A stretch of DNA of 64,000 nucleotides from JALOLG01 sp963776935 (lineage in GTDB: Bacteria; Actinomycetota; Acidimicrobiia; Acidimicrobiales; Ilumatobacteraceae), in contig CAVZOP010000002.1 in NCBI GenBank assembly GCA_963776935.1, forward strand, positions 992,001-1,056,000, read 5' to 3'. Made by a program: the position numbers and the translations under genes. The stretch's first letter is position 1; the number at the start of each line of letters is the position of its first letter. Positions 47,041 through 55,976 of this stretch are shown one piece after another. Below the pieces are notes generated by a model. It ran no database searches, had not been told where the DNA came from, and saw only the letters and a program-made list of their open reading frames with translations.

Positions 47041-48915
47041 TCACCAGGTGTCGATGAAGCCGCGGCGGCGGGTGGCGCGGTCGGCTGGGGGCGCGGCCCG
47101 AAGGAGCGTCGAGATCCAGCGTCGCGAGTCGGCAGGATCGATCACGTCGTCGATCTCGTACACCGACGCGATGCTGAGCGCCTTGCCCCGCTCGTACATG
47201 CGGGCCACCATCTCGGCAAAGAGGGCCTCGCGCTCGACGGGGTCCTCGACGGCTTCCAGCTCCTTGCGGTAGCCGAGCCGCACGAACCCCTCCAGCCCCA
47301 TCCCGCCGAACTCGCCGGTCGGCCAGGCGACGCAGGCGAGCGGGGCCTTCGTGCTGCCGCCCATCATCGCCTGCACGCCGAGGCCGTACGCCTTGCGGAG
47401 CACGATGGTCACGATCGGGACCGAGAGATTGGCGCCGTTGACGAACAGGCGGCAGCAGTGGCGCACGATGGCGGAGTGCTCGACGTCGGGCCCGACCATG
47501 ATGCCCGGGGTGTCGCACAGGGTGACGAGCGGGATCCCGAACGCGTCGCACAGCTGCATGAAGCGCGCCGCCTTGTCGGCTCCGTCGCTGTCGATCGCAC
47601 CGGCCAGGTGGACCGGGTTGTTGGCGATCACGCCCACCGGCACACCTTCGACGCGGGCGAGGGCGGTGATCATCCCGATCCCGAAGTCGCGCCGGAGCTC
47701 GAGCACGCTCCCCGTGTCGAACAGCAGGTCGATCGCCCGGCGCACGTCGTAGCTGCGCAACCGGTCGAGCGGCACGACGTCGCGAAGCTGATCCTGATCT
47801 GCGCACTCCCACTCCGCGAGTGGCCCCTGGAAGTACGACAGGTACTGCTTGGCGGCGCGCACCGCGGCCGCCTCGTCCGCCACCACGATGTCGACGACGC
47901 CGTTGGCCCGTTGCACGGCGATCGGCCCGACCTCTGTCGGTTCGTAGACGCCGAGGCCGCCGCCCTCGATCATCGCCGGACCACCCATGCCGATGTTCGA
48001 GTCCTCGGTCGCGATCACGACGTCGCAACAGCCGAGGATGGCGGCGTTGCCGGCGAAGCAGTATCCGGAGTTCACGCCGACGAGCGGCACCTGGCCCGAC
48101 AGCTCGGCGAACAACATGAAGGCCAGGCTGTCGAGCCCGGTGACGCCGGTGCCGTCGGTGTCGCCCGGCCGCCCACCACCGCCTTCGGTGAAGAACACGA
48201 TCGGCAGCCGGATCTGCTCAGCGAGCTCGAACAGGCGATCCTTCTTGCGGTGGTTCTGGGTGCCTTGGGTGCCGGCCAGGACGGTGTAGTCGTACGACAT
48301 GACGATGCATTGGGCGGCGCGCCCTTCGAAGACGTCGCCGTTCACCGTCGCGACCCCAGCGACGAGGCCGTCAGCCGGGGTGTTCTCGATCAGGTCGGCC
48401 ATCTCGCGGCGGCGTCGCTGGGCGGCGAGCACCAGCGGTCCGTACTCGATCAACGAGCCCTCGTCGATGAGGTCGGCGACGTTCTCGCGGGCGGTGCGGT
48501 GTGAGCGCTCGCGGCGACGGGCGACGGCGGCGGGCCGGGCCGCGTCGAGGCCGATCCGGTGACGTTCGAGCACCTCTGCCAGATCCGGGCGATCGAGGCC
48601 GGTCGGGACGGCTGCGGCCACGACCGGCGCGTCCTCGGGCGGCTCGTCCGCCTCGGGGCGACCCACCGCGATCTCGAGGAGCACGTCGCCCGGGCGCACC
48701 GTGTCGCCGACGGCGACGACGATCGCCGCCACCAGGCCGTCGGCCGGCGCGACGACTTCGTGGTGCAGCTTCATCGACTCGATGAGCGCCACGACCTGGC
48801 CGGCACCGACGCGGACGCCGGCCGCCACCTCGAGCGTCACCACGGTGCCCAGCAGCTCCGAGACGACTCGGATCGCTTCTTGACGGTCCGAGGACTGCTC
48901 GGTGCTGGCACTCAT
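47041..48915 (-). CDS. Biotinyl-domain and carboxyltransferase fusion (acyl-CoA carboxylase family)
   Basis: A 624-residue fusion. Residues 15-90 are a biotinyl/lipoyl domain with the attachment site ALIESMKLHHEV (K49). From about 150 onward comes a two-part crotonase-like carboxyltransferase (MSYDYTVLAGTQG, EGGGGRPGD, SGYCFAGNAAILGCCD, NNPVHLAGAIDSDGADKAARF, LCDTPGIMVGP). It would pass carboxyl groups to an acyl-CoA. No biotin carboxylase is encoded next to it, so that subunit must act in trans. ATG 48915 was chosen. Confidence 0.9.
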   Translation of the reverse strand: MSASTEQSSDRQEAIRVVSELLGTVVTLEVAAGVRVGAGQVVALIESMKLHHEVVAPADGLVAAIVVAVGDTVRPGDVLLEIAVGRPEADEPPEDAPVVAAAVPTGLDRPDLAEVLERHRIGLDAARPAAVARRRERSHRTARENVADLIDEGSLIEYGPLVLAAQRRRREMADLIENTPADGLVAGVATVNGDVFEGRAAQCIVMSYDYTVLAGTQGTQNHRKKDRLFELAEQIRLPIVFFTEGGGGRPGDTDGTGVTGLDSLAFMLFAELSGQVPLVGVNSGYCFAGNAAILGCCDVVIATEDSNIGMGGPAMIEGGGLGVYEPTEVGPIAVQRANGVVDIVVADEAAAVRAAKQYLSYFQGPLAEWECADQDQLRDVVPLDRLRSYDVRRAIDLLFDTGSVLELRRDFGIGMITALARVEGVPVGVIANNPVHLAGAIDSDGADKAARFMQLCDAFGIPLVTLCDTPGIMVGPDVEHSAIVRHCCRLFVNGANLSVPIVTIVLRKAYGLGVQAMMGGSTKAPLACVAWPTGEFGGMGLEGFVRLGYRKELEAVEDPVEREALFAEMVARMYERGKALSIASVYEIDDVIDPADSRRWISTLLRAAPPADRATRRRGFIDTW

Positions 48916-48952
48916 CGGCGCCGATCCTTGCAGCCCAGTGCCATGCAACCCC

Positions 48953-49888
48953 TCAGTCGAGCACGGTGCGGAAGTAGTCGGCCGTGCGCGTCAGGCCCTC
49001 GCGAAGCTCCACCGTGGGAGCCCAACCCAGGTGCTTCTGCGCCATGGTGATGTCGGGTTGGCGGCGAGTCGGGTCGTCGACGGGCAACGGTCCGAACGTG
49101 AGCTCCGACGACGATCCGGTGACGTCGATCGCCATCTCGGCGAGTTGGCGGATCGTGTACTCGGTCGGGTTGCCGATGTTCACCGGTGTGGTGATGTCGG
49201 AGTCGAGCAGGGCGAGGAAGCCGCGGATCTCGTCGTCGACATAGGTGAACGACCGCGTCTGCGATCCGTCGCCGTAGATCGTGATCGGCTCGCCGCGCAA
49301 CGCCTGGACGAGGAAGTTCGAGACCGCCCGCCCGTCGTCCGGTCGCATCTGGGGGCCGAAGGTGTTGAAGATCCGGACGATTCTCGTTTCGAGGTTGTGG
49401 TGGCGTTGGTAGGCCATCGTCATCGCCTCGGCGTACCTCTTGGCTTCGTCGTACACGCCTCGGGTGCCGATCGGGTTGACGTTGCCCCAGTAGGTCTCGG
49501 GCTGGGGGTGAACGAGCGGGTCGCCGTACACCTCCGATGTCGAGGCGAGGAAGAACCGAGCGCTCTTCGCCTTGGCCAGACCCAGGCCGTTGTGGGTGCC
49601 GAGCCCGCCGACCTTCAGGATCTGGATGGGGATGCGCTCGAAATCGGCCGGCGACGCGGGGCTGGCGAGGTGCATGACCGCGTCGACATCGCCCGGCACC
49701 CAGACATAGGTGCTGACGTCGTGCTCGACGAACGTGAACCCGCGCCGCCCGAACAACGCCTCGATGTTGGCGACCGACCCCGTGACCAGGTTGTCGATCG
49801 CCACCACCTCGTCGCCGCGATCGAGCAGCGCCCGGCAGAGGTGTGATCCGAGAAAGCCGGCTCCGCCGGTAACGACGACACGAGACAT
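48953..49888 (-). CDS. NAD-dependent UDP-glucuronate decarboxylase (UDP-xylose synthase)
   Basis: Extended SDR of 311 residues converting UDP-glucuronate to UDP-xylose. Seen: cofactor motif VVVTGGAGFLGSHLC, HLASPASPADF, ASTSEVYGDPLVHPQPE, the catalytic GVYDEAKRYAEAM, and IVRIFNTFGPQMRPDDGR, all diagnostic of UXS enzymes rather than epimerases. ATG 49888 follows TACGAT by 6 bases. ugd, which makes its substrate, lies 1.5 kb away on the same strand beyond the DUF222-HNH gene. Confidence 0.92.
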   Translation of the reverse strand: MSRVVVTGGAGFLGSHLCRALLDRGDEVVAIDNLVTGSVANIEALFGRRGFTFVEHDVSTYVWVPGDVDAVMHLASPASPADFERIPIQILKVGGLGTHNGLGLAKAKSARFFLASTSEVYGDPLVHPQPETYWGNVNPIGTRGVYDEAKRYAEAMTMAYQRHHNLETRIVRIFNTFGPQMRPDDGRAVSNFLVQALRGEPITIYGDGSQTRSFTYVDDEIRGFLALLDSDITTPVNIGNPTEYTIRQLAEMAIDVTGSSSELTFGPLPVDDPTRRQPDITMAQKHLGWAPTVELREGLTRTADYFRTVLD

Positions 49889-49894
49889 GCCGCC

Positions 49895-49900
49895 ATCGTA
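49895..49900 (-). promoter_or_regulatory. -10 box for UDP-xylose synthase
   Basis: Minus-strand TACGAT, 6 bases before ATG 49888. The rest of the gap up to 50077 shows no other clear signal. Confidence 0.5.
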
Positions 49901-50077
49901 GGTTGCAGCCACAAAAGTGCAGGGTGTCAGCTGCGGGGCGGGCAACCTCTGCACGCCTGCCACCCGGCGCTTCCGAGTTGAAGTGCCTGCTCAGCGTTCG
50001 TTGTCACATCCCCTGTTTAGGGTGGTTCGTGTCCGGCTTCCCCCTGGTTGATCGCTCGTGGTCAAAGGGGTTTGGTG

Positions 50078-51383
50078 ATGGAGGATCGTGGTGTCGGCGA
50101 GGCGATCGCCGAACTGTTGACGCTCGATGTGGCGGGGTGTGACCGGGCCGGGCTGACCGGTGTCGTGCGCCTGGCGCAGCGGGTGCGGGGCTGGGTCGAC
50201 GCGGTCGACGTGGCGATCGCCCGCCGCAGCCGAGAGTTGGCTGCGGAGGGTCGTTCGGAGTCGGCGGCGGAGGTGCTGACCGGTCATGGGCGACGCTCGA
50301 GCCGTGAGACCCGGGCGGTGTCGGATCGTTGCGAGGTGTGCGACCAGATGCCCGGCTTCGAGCACGCCCTGGCCGACGGCGCCGTGTCGGCCGGCCATGT
50401 CGATGCTGTCGCCAACGCGGCTCGGGGGCTGGATGATGCGGGTCGGGAACGCTTCAACGGGCTACAGGACGATTTGTTGGGGTTTGCGCGGGTGGAGCCG
50501 GTGGCGGTGTTCGAGCGGCGCTGCCGGCTGCTGGGCAAACGCCTCGCCGGCGACGACGGCGAAACAGAGCTCGACACACAGAAAGCATCGGTGTCGGTGC
50601 GGCGCTGGATCGACAAACCCTCCGGCATGCACCACACCCACCTGGCGCTGGATCCCGAGCGTGACGCCAAACTGTGGGCGGCGATCGACACCCAACTGGC
50701 CACCATCAAACAAGGTGACGGGAACTCGGGCACCCCGATCGACCAACTCTGGCTGACGCGGCCGTGTGCGGCGGTGTCGGGGGAACGGTCAGGGGAGCGG
50801 CGGGTGCCGGAGATCTGTGTCCACGTCGACTACCACACGCTGCTCAACGGGTCTGCACGAGCATTCGCTGTGTGAGACCGCCGACGGCATCCCACTGCCA
50901 CCCGCCACGGTGCGGCGTCTGGCGTGTGAGGCGGCGATCGTACCGATCACGCTCAACACCGCCGGTGAGGTGTTGGACTGCGGTCGCGACGTCCGCGTCG
51001 CCAACCGGGCGCAGCGGCGGGCGTTGCGGGCGATGTACCGCACCTGCGGCTACCCCCACTGCGACATCACGTTCGACCGTTGCGACATCCACCACGTCAT
51101 CGCCTGGCTCCAACACGGATCAACCGACCTGCAAAATCTGTTGCCGCTATGTTCCAAACACCACCACCTGGTGCACGAGGGACACTGGCGACTCACACTC
51201 GACAAACACCGCAACGTCACCGTTCACCGACCCGACGGCACCCGGCACTTCCACGGCTGCACGACGAACAGATCCGGTCGGAACGCGGCGGGCACTAGCC
51301 GCAACGTCAGCCGTCACAAACCCGGCGCCGGAGCGGGCTCTTCAGGCCGAACGGGTGCCGTCCAGGCGACAGGCCCGCCATGA
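50078..51383 (+). CDS. DUF222 / HNH endonuclease domain protein (13E12-like), one frameshift
   Basis: A two-domain protein common in many copies in actinobacteria. The DUF222 part (about 10-270) has RVRGWVDAVDVAIARRSREL and HHTHLALDPERDAKLWAAID. The C-terminal HNH nuclease (CGYPHCDITFDRCDIHHV, LLPLCSKHHHLVHEG) has intact histidine and cysteine residues. An indel near 50855 breaks the frame after YHTLLNG; HEHSLCETADGI follows. ATG 50078 has AAAGGGG 7 bases upstream. It sits on the opposite strand between ugd and the UDP-xylose synthase gene. Confidence 0.87.
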
Positions 51384-51412
51384 GAGCAGCCCTGGATATG
51401 CGCTCGGCCGTG

Positions 51413-52732
51413 TCAGCGGCGGCCGACGCCGTCGTACACGAGCCCGGCGTTCCTGACCGCGTCGGGATCGAGGAGGTTGCGGGTGTCGACGATGGCCTTG
51501 CCTGCCATCACCGTGGCCAGCTTGTCGAGGTCCAGGTCCTTGAACTCCGGCCATTCCGTCAGGAGCACGACGACGTCGGAGTCGGTGGCGGCGGCGTACG
51601 GGTCGGCGCACAGCGTGATGCCCTCGAGGGCCGCGGCGCGGGCCGGATGGAGCGGATCGATCACCGTCGGGTCGTAGGCCGAGACCTCGGCGCCGAAGTG
51701 GACGAGGTCGCGGATCACCGAGATCGACGGCGAGTCGCGGAGGTCGTCGGTGCCGGCCTTGAACGTCAACCCGAGGACCCCCACGCGCGAGCCGCTCAGC
51801 ACGCTGCGCTCGTGGCCGTCGAGGGCGCGGATGACCTTGTCGACCATCCGCGACCGCTGCTGGTCGTTGACCTCGATGACGCCGCGCATCATCGAGAAGT
51901 TGTAGCCGTGGTCCTGGGCGATGCGAACCAGCGCCCGCGAGTCCTTGGGGAAGCAGCTCCCGCCCCAGCCAGGGCCCGGGTTGAGGAACGCCGAGCCGAT
52001 CCGCGTGTCCGAGCCGATGCCCTGCACCACGGCCGCGACGTCGGCGCCGACGGCCTCGCACATCGCCGCCACGGCGTTGACGAACGAGATCTTCATGGCG
52101 AGGAACCCGTTGGCGGCGTACTTGATCGTCTCGGCCGATGCCGGATCGGTGATCAGGATCTTGGCGTCGAGCCCGGAATAGAGCGCTGCCACGCGTTCGG
52201 CGGCGTCGCGGTCGGCGGCCCCGATCACCACCCGGTCAGGATGCAGGAAGTCGCGGACCGCCGTTCCCTCACGGAGGAACTCGGGGTTGGACACGACGTG
52301 AACGTCGTCGCGCCGCACTGCCCGCTCGACGACCCGGGTCGAGCCGACCGGCACGGTGGACTTGTTGACGATGATCGAGCCGGGACGCAGAGATGGGCCG
52401 ATCTCGGTGGCGGCGGCCTGGATGTAGCTGAGATCGGCGGAGCCGTCCTCGCCCTGGGGCGTCGGCACGCACAGGAACACGATGTCGGCTCCGGCCGCGG
52501 CGGTGGCGGCCCCGAGCACGAACTCGAGCCGGCCGGCGGCCCGCGCGGCGGCGACGACCTCGGCGAGGCCGTCCTCGACGATGGGGATCTCACCCCGGTT
52601 GAGCAGGTCGATCTTGTCGGCGTCGATGTCGGCGCAGGTCACCTGGTGACCGAGCTGCGCCAGGCAGGCGCCCGTCGTCAGACCGACGTAGCCCGTCCCT
52701 ACGATCGCAATTGATGTCGGTGGTGCCGTCAT
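51413..52732 (-). CDS. ugd: UDP-glucose 6-dehydrogenase
   Basis: Oxidises UDP-glucose to UDP-glucuronate with two NAD. The 439-residue protein has IAIVGTGYVGLTTGACLA, VNKSTVPVGSTR, NPEFLREGTAVRDF, the central AETIKYAANGFLAMKISF, the catalytic cysteine in GWGGSCFPKDSRAL, and GLTFKAGTDDLRDSPS. It is complete with no frameshift. GGAAGG lies about 10 bases before ATG 52732, and a minus-strand TAGCCT at 52773-52778 is a plausible -10 with a 35-base leader. Confidence 0.95.
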   Translation of the reverse strand: MTAPPTSIAIVGTGYVGLTTGACLAQLGHQVTCADIDADKIDLLNRGEIPIVEDGLAEVVAAARAAGRLEFVLGAATAAAGADIVFLCVPTPQGEDGSADLSYIQAAATEIGPSLRPGSIIVNKSTVPVGSTRVVERAVRRDDVHVVSNPEFLREGTAVRDFLHPDRVVIGAADRDAAERVAALYSGLDAKILITDPASAETIKYAANGFLAMKISFVNAVAAMCEAVGADVAAVVQGIGSDTRIGSAFLNPGPGWGGSCFPKDSRALVRIAQDHGYNFSMMRGVIEVNDQQRSRMVDKVIRALDGHERSVLSGSRVGVLGLTFKAGTDDLRDSPSISVIRDLVHFGAEVSAYDPTVIDPLHPARAAALEGITLCADPYAAATDSDVVVLLTEWPEFKDLDLDKLATVMAGKAIVDTRNLLDPDAVRNAGLVYDGVGRR

Positions 52733-52844
52733 CGTGTCGTCTTCCTTCCGCCGTGTTCCGATGCGGCGGTTGAGGCTACCAATGGGAATGGCCGAGCCGA
52801 CTCGGTGCCCCGCGACCGTCCCCGAACAGCGCCGGTCGTGCCAC

Positions 52845-52850
52845 TACCTT
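52845..52850 (+). promoter_or_regulatory. -10 box for mscS-DUF2207-thrH
   Basis: TACCTT followed by 7 bases and GTG 52858. Confidence 0.55.
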
Positions 52851-52857
52851 CGGGGCC

Positions 52858-53874
52858 GTGATGCTGGGCTCGGTGACCGAGGCCTGCGGCGACCCGCCGG
52901 GCGCGATCTGCGAGTGGGTGTACGACCGAACCGACGGGAACGGCACCCTCGCCGAGATCGCCGACTGGTTGATCAGCCGGCCGCTGCAGATCCTGCTGAT
53001 CCTCGTCGCCGCATGGTTGCTGACGAAGCTGGCACGGCGTTGGATCCGCCGGTTCGTCGAGCGCATCGTGAGCCCCGACCGCGAACTGGCGGCCCGCCAG
53101 TTCCAGCGGGTCGGGATCCGTCCGCCGCCGATGCTCACCAGCGAGAGTCTCGACCCACGGCGTGAGACGCGGGCGCTGGCGATCTCCGGGTTGATCGGCA
53201 GCACCGCATCGGCGCTGATCTGGACGATCGCCCTGATGCTCGTCGCCGAGCGGCTCGGCCTCGACCTCGCACCGTTGCTCGCGGGTGCCGGGATCGCCGG
53301 GATCGCCATCGGGTTCGGTGCCCAGAGCCTCGTGCGGGACTGGATCTCGGGATTGTTCATGACACTCGAGGACCAGTACGGGATCGGTGACGTGGTCGAC
53401 GTCGGTCCGGCATCCGGCGTGGTCGAGCGGATGACGCTGCGGGCGACGGTCCTGCGTGGCGTCGACGGCACGGTCTGGCACGTGCCGAACGGCCAGATCC
53501 TCAGGGTCGGTAACCGGTCGCAACTCTGGTCGGTCGCCTTGCTCGACGTCACCGTGGCCTCCGGGTCCGACCTCGGCCGTGTCACGGCGGTGCTCCGCGA
53601 CGTCGCCACGGAGCTGTGCGAGCGAGAAGAGTTCTCGTCGATGGTGCTCGAAGCACCCGAGGTGCTCGGTGTCGAGGAGATGGCTCTCGACACCGTCACG
53701 CTGCGCCTCACCGTGAAGGTCTTACCAGGCAGCCAGTACACGATCCAGCGAGCCCTCCGGGAGGCGATCAAGGTCGCCCTCGACGCCGACGCCTCGGCGA
53801 CGCAACGAACGGCCGTCGAGGTGCGGGTGGCGGAGGCCGGCGACGATCAGCGCTCGAGCGCGCCGGGTGGGTGA
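52858..53874 (+). CDS. Small-conductance mechanosensitive channel (MscS family)
   Basis: Membrane channel of 338 residues that would open under osmotic downshock. Three to four hydrophobic segments precede the pore helix GIAIGFGAQSLVRDWISGLF. A beta domain (YGIGDVVDVG, GVVERMTLRATVLR, WHVPNGQI) and an alpha-beta C-terminal part follow. GTG 52858 is placed by the TACCTT box; ATG 52861 is next. Its stop overlaps the following gene by 8 bases. Confidence 0.93.
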   Translation: MMLGSVTEACGDPPGAICEWVYDRTDGNGTLAEIADWLISRPLQILLILVAAWLLTKLARRWIRRFVERIVSPDRELAARQFQRVGIRPPPMLTSESLDPRRETRALAISGLIGSTASALIWTIALMLVAERLGLDLAPLLAGAGIAGIAIGFGAQSLVRDWISGLFMTLEDQYGIGDVVDVGPASGVVERMTLRATVLRGVDGTVWHVPNGQILRVGNRSQLWSVALLDVTVASGSDLGRVTAVLRDVATELCEREEFSSMVLEAPEVLGVEEMALDTVTLRLTVKVLPGSQYTIQRALREAIKVALDADASATQRTAVEVRVAEAGDDQRSSAPGG

Positions 53875-55366
53875 GGTGCGGGTGCTGTTGGCGATCACGA
53901 CCCGGCCGAACACGCCGGCACTGGCGCTGGCGATCGGTGTCGCCCTGCTCGGCTGGCTGGCGCTACGGCGGGCGGTGTGGGCGGCCGCCCCGCCACGGCC
54001 GGCGCCGAGCGGCGACGAGCGCCCGAAAGCCGCCCGCAACGGATGGATGGAGCCGCCGGCCGTCGTCGCCCTGCTCACCAACGACTACACCGTCCCGCCC
54101 ACGGCGGTCACCGCCACCGCACTCGACCTGGCGTCGCGTGGCTGGATCCAACTCGCCTATGCGGGCGACGAGCTGGTGGTCTTCACCCGCGGCAGCGGCC
54201 GCCAGGGCGACGTGCTCCGGCCGTTCGAGCAGCAGGTACTGAACCACCTCGCGGCCCAGACGTTCGACGGCGTGACGTCGGCGGCCACGCTCGTCACGGC
54301 GCAGAGCCGGCTGACCCGCCGCTGGCGACGCCGTTTCCGTACGGGCGTGGTCGCCACCGCCCGGGAGTACGGGCTCACGCGAGGTCGGTACGGCCCCGAG
54401 CAACTGGCCGCTCCGGCCATCGCCGCCGTGTTGTCCTTCGCACTCGTGATGGTCGCCTGGCGGACCGGCGACGACCAGATCGGCACCGCCGATTCACTCG
54501 CGCCGCGCCTCGTGTGGATCATCGGCCTGGCGGCAGCCGTCGGGCTCGGCATCGACACTGTGCGCGTGTATCGATCGGTCGCCGAGCTGCCGACCGACGA
54601 CGGTCTGCGCCGCGCCGCCAAATGGCTCGGCTATCGCGCCCGACTGCTCGCCCGTATCCCGGAGCGGGCGAGCGTCGTCGCTCCGCCCGAACAGCAGCGG
54701 GCGCTGGCCGACGCCTGCGTGATGGGCGTCGCCGAGCACGTGATCGAGCAGTTGTCGGTGGCGGCCGAGGACGATCGGCTGGCCTGGAGCGATGCCGGTG
54801 GCACGCCCCACATCGTGCGCGTGCGCTATCCGACCCGGCCGGCCTACGGCCGCCAACCGCTCGTCGTCACGATCGTCGGCGTGGTCGTGCTGATGGCGTC
54901 GCTCGTTGCGGTCGAGCTGCTCGGTCGGGTCGCCGACGGCCAGTTGCTCGAGTCACTCGTCGACCGCTTCCCCGAGCACGACGACCTGATCGCCAACGTC
55001 GCCGAGATCCTGGCGGCGCTGATGTTCATCCCGATCGTCTGGTCGCTGTGGGCGATCGTCGCCGGGGTGTTCGACACGGTGTCGGTCACCGAGCGCGTCG
55101 GTGTCGTCGTACGCGCTCGACGGCCGGTCGACGTCACGCGATTCGCCCGCGGGCTGCGGCCGATGGCGGATCGCGACCGTTACTCGATGTTCCTCGCCGT
55201 CGACGACGGCACGCGGCGGAGCATCACCGCCTGGCTCGCCGACGAGCGCACGGCAGCACCGCAGGGTGCCCAGGCGAGGGTCCGCGCCACACTCCTGCTC
55301 GGACACGTACGCAAGAGTGAGCCGATCGGAACCGCCACCCGCCGGGATCTCCCACTGTCGCGATGA
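53867..55366 (+). CDS. DUF2207-like membrane protein
   Basis: A 499-residue membrane protein with a hydrophobic N-terminus, a cytoplasmic-type segment (VVALLTNDYTVPPTAVTATALDLA and WIQLAYAGDELVVFTR, the winged-helix-like part of DUF2207) and later membrane segments near 190-240 and 325-410. The function is unknown. GTG 53867 overlaps mscS, and its stop overlaps thrH (ATGA), so three genes form a tight unit. Confidence 0.78.
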   Translation: MGEVRVLLAITTRPNTPALALAIGVALLGWLALRRAVWAAAPPRPAPSGDERPKAARNGWMEPPAVVALLTNDYTVPPTAVTATALDLASRGWIQLAYAGDELVVFTRGSGRQGDVLRPFEQQVLNHLAAQTFDGVTSAATLVTAQSRLTRRWRRRFRTGVVATAREYGLTRGRYGPEQLAAPAIAAVLSFALVMVAWRTGDDQIGTADSLAPRLVWIIGLAAAVGLGIDTVRVYRSVAELPTDDGLRRAAKWLGYRARLLARIPERASVVAPPEQQRALADACVMGVAEHVIEQLSVAAEDDRLAWSDAGGTPHIVRVRYPTRPAYGRQPLVVTIVGVVVLMASLVAVELLGRVADGQLLESLVDRFPEHDDLIANVAEILAALMFIPIVWSLWAIVAGVFDTVSVTERVGVVVRARRPVDVTRFARGLRPMADRDRYSMFLAVDDGTRRSITAWLADERTAAPQGAQARVRATLLLGHVRKSEPIGTATRRDLPLSR

Positions 55367-55976
55367 CCGACGAGCAACAGACGATCGTGGCGCTCGATCT
55401 CGAAGGCGTGCTCGTGCCCGAGATCTGGATCGCCGTCGCCGAGCGCACCGGGATCAGCGCCCTGAGCCGCACGACGCGTGACGAGCCCGACTACGACGTG
55501 TTGATGCGCGGGCGGCTCGAGCTACTCGCGTCGCACGACCTGACGCTGACTCAGATCACCGATGTGATCGGCGGCCTGGAGCCGCTCGACGGTGCCGCCG
55601 ACTTTCTCGACCGGCTTCGCGACATTGCCCAGGTCGTGATCCTCTCGGACACGTTCGAGCAGTTCGCGGGACCGCTCCTCGCCCAACTCGGCCGCCCGAC
55701 CGTGATGTGTCACCGGCTCGTCATCGACGGCGATCGCGTCATCGGCTACCGGCTGCGGATACCGGATCACAAGCGCCACGCCGTGCGCGCCTTCAAGGGA
55801 CTCAACTATCGAGTCATCGCGGCCGGCGATTCCTACAACGACACCACGATGCTCGCCGAGGCCGACGTGGGCTTGCTGTTCCGTGCGCCCGACCACGTGC
55901 GTGCCGAGTTCCCGCAGTTCGACGGCACTCGACGTCGTTCGACGACCTGTTCACGCACATCACGGCGTCGATGTGA
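55363..55976 (+). CDS. thrH: Phosphoserine phosphatase / homoserine phosphotransferase ThrH, one frameshift
   Basis: HAD-family enzyme very similar to Pseudomonas ThrH, which dephosphorylates phosphoserine and can transfer the phosphate to homoserine. Motif I is ALDLEGVLVPEIWIAVAE (nucleophile D12). EPDYDVLMRGRL, VVILSDTFEQF, CHRLVIDGD and AAGDSYNDTTMLAEAD (motif IV) follow. A frameshift near 55930 separates EFPQFDG from FDDLFTHITASM. The end overlaps the convergent amidohydrolase gene by 17 bases. Confidence 0.92.

Noticed and set aside
50078..51383. DUF222-HNH gene as a complete insertion sequence
   Set aside because: No terminal inverted repeats, transposase or clear target duplication could be found at its ends.
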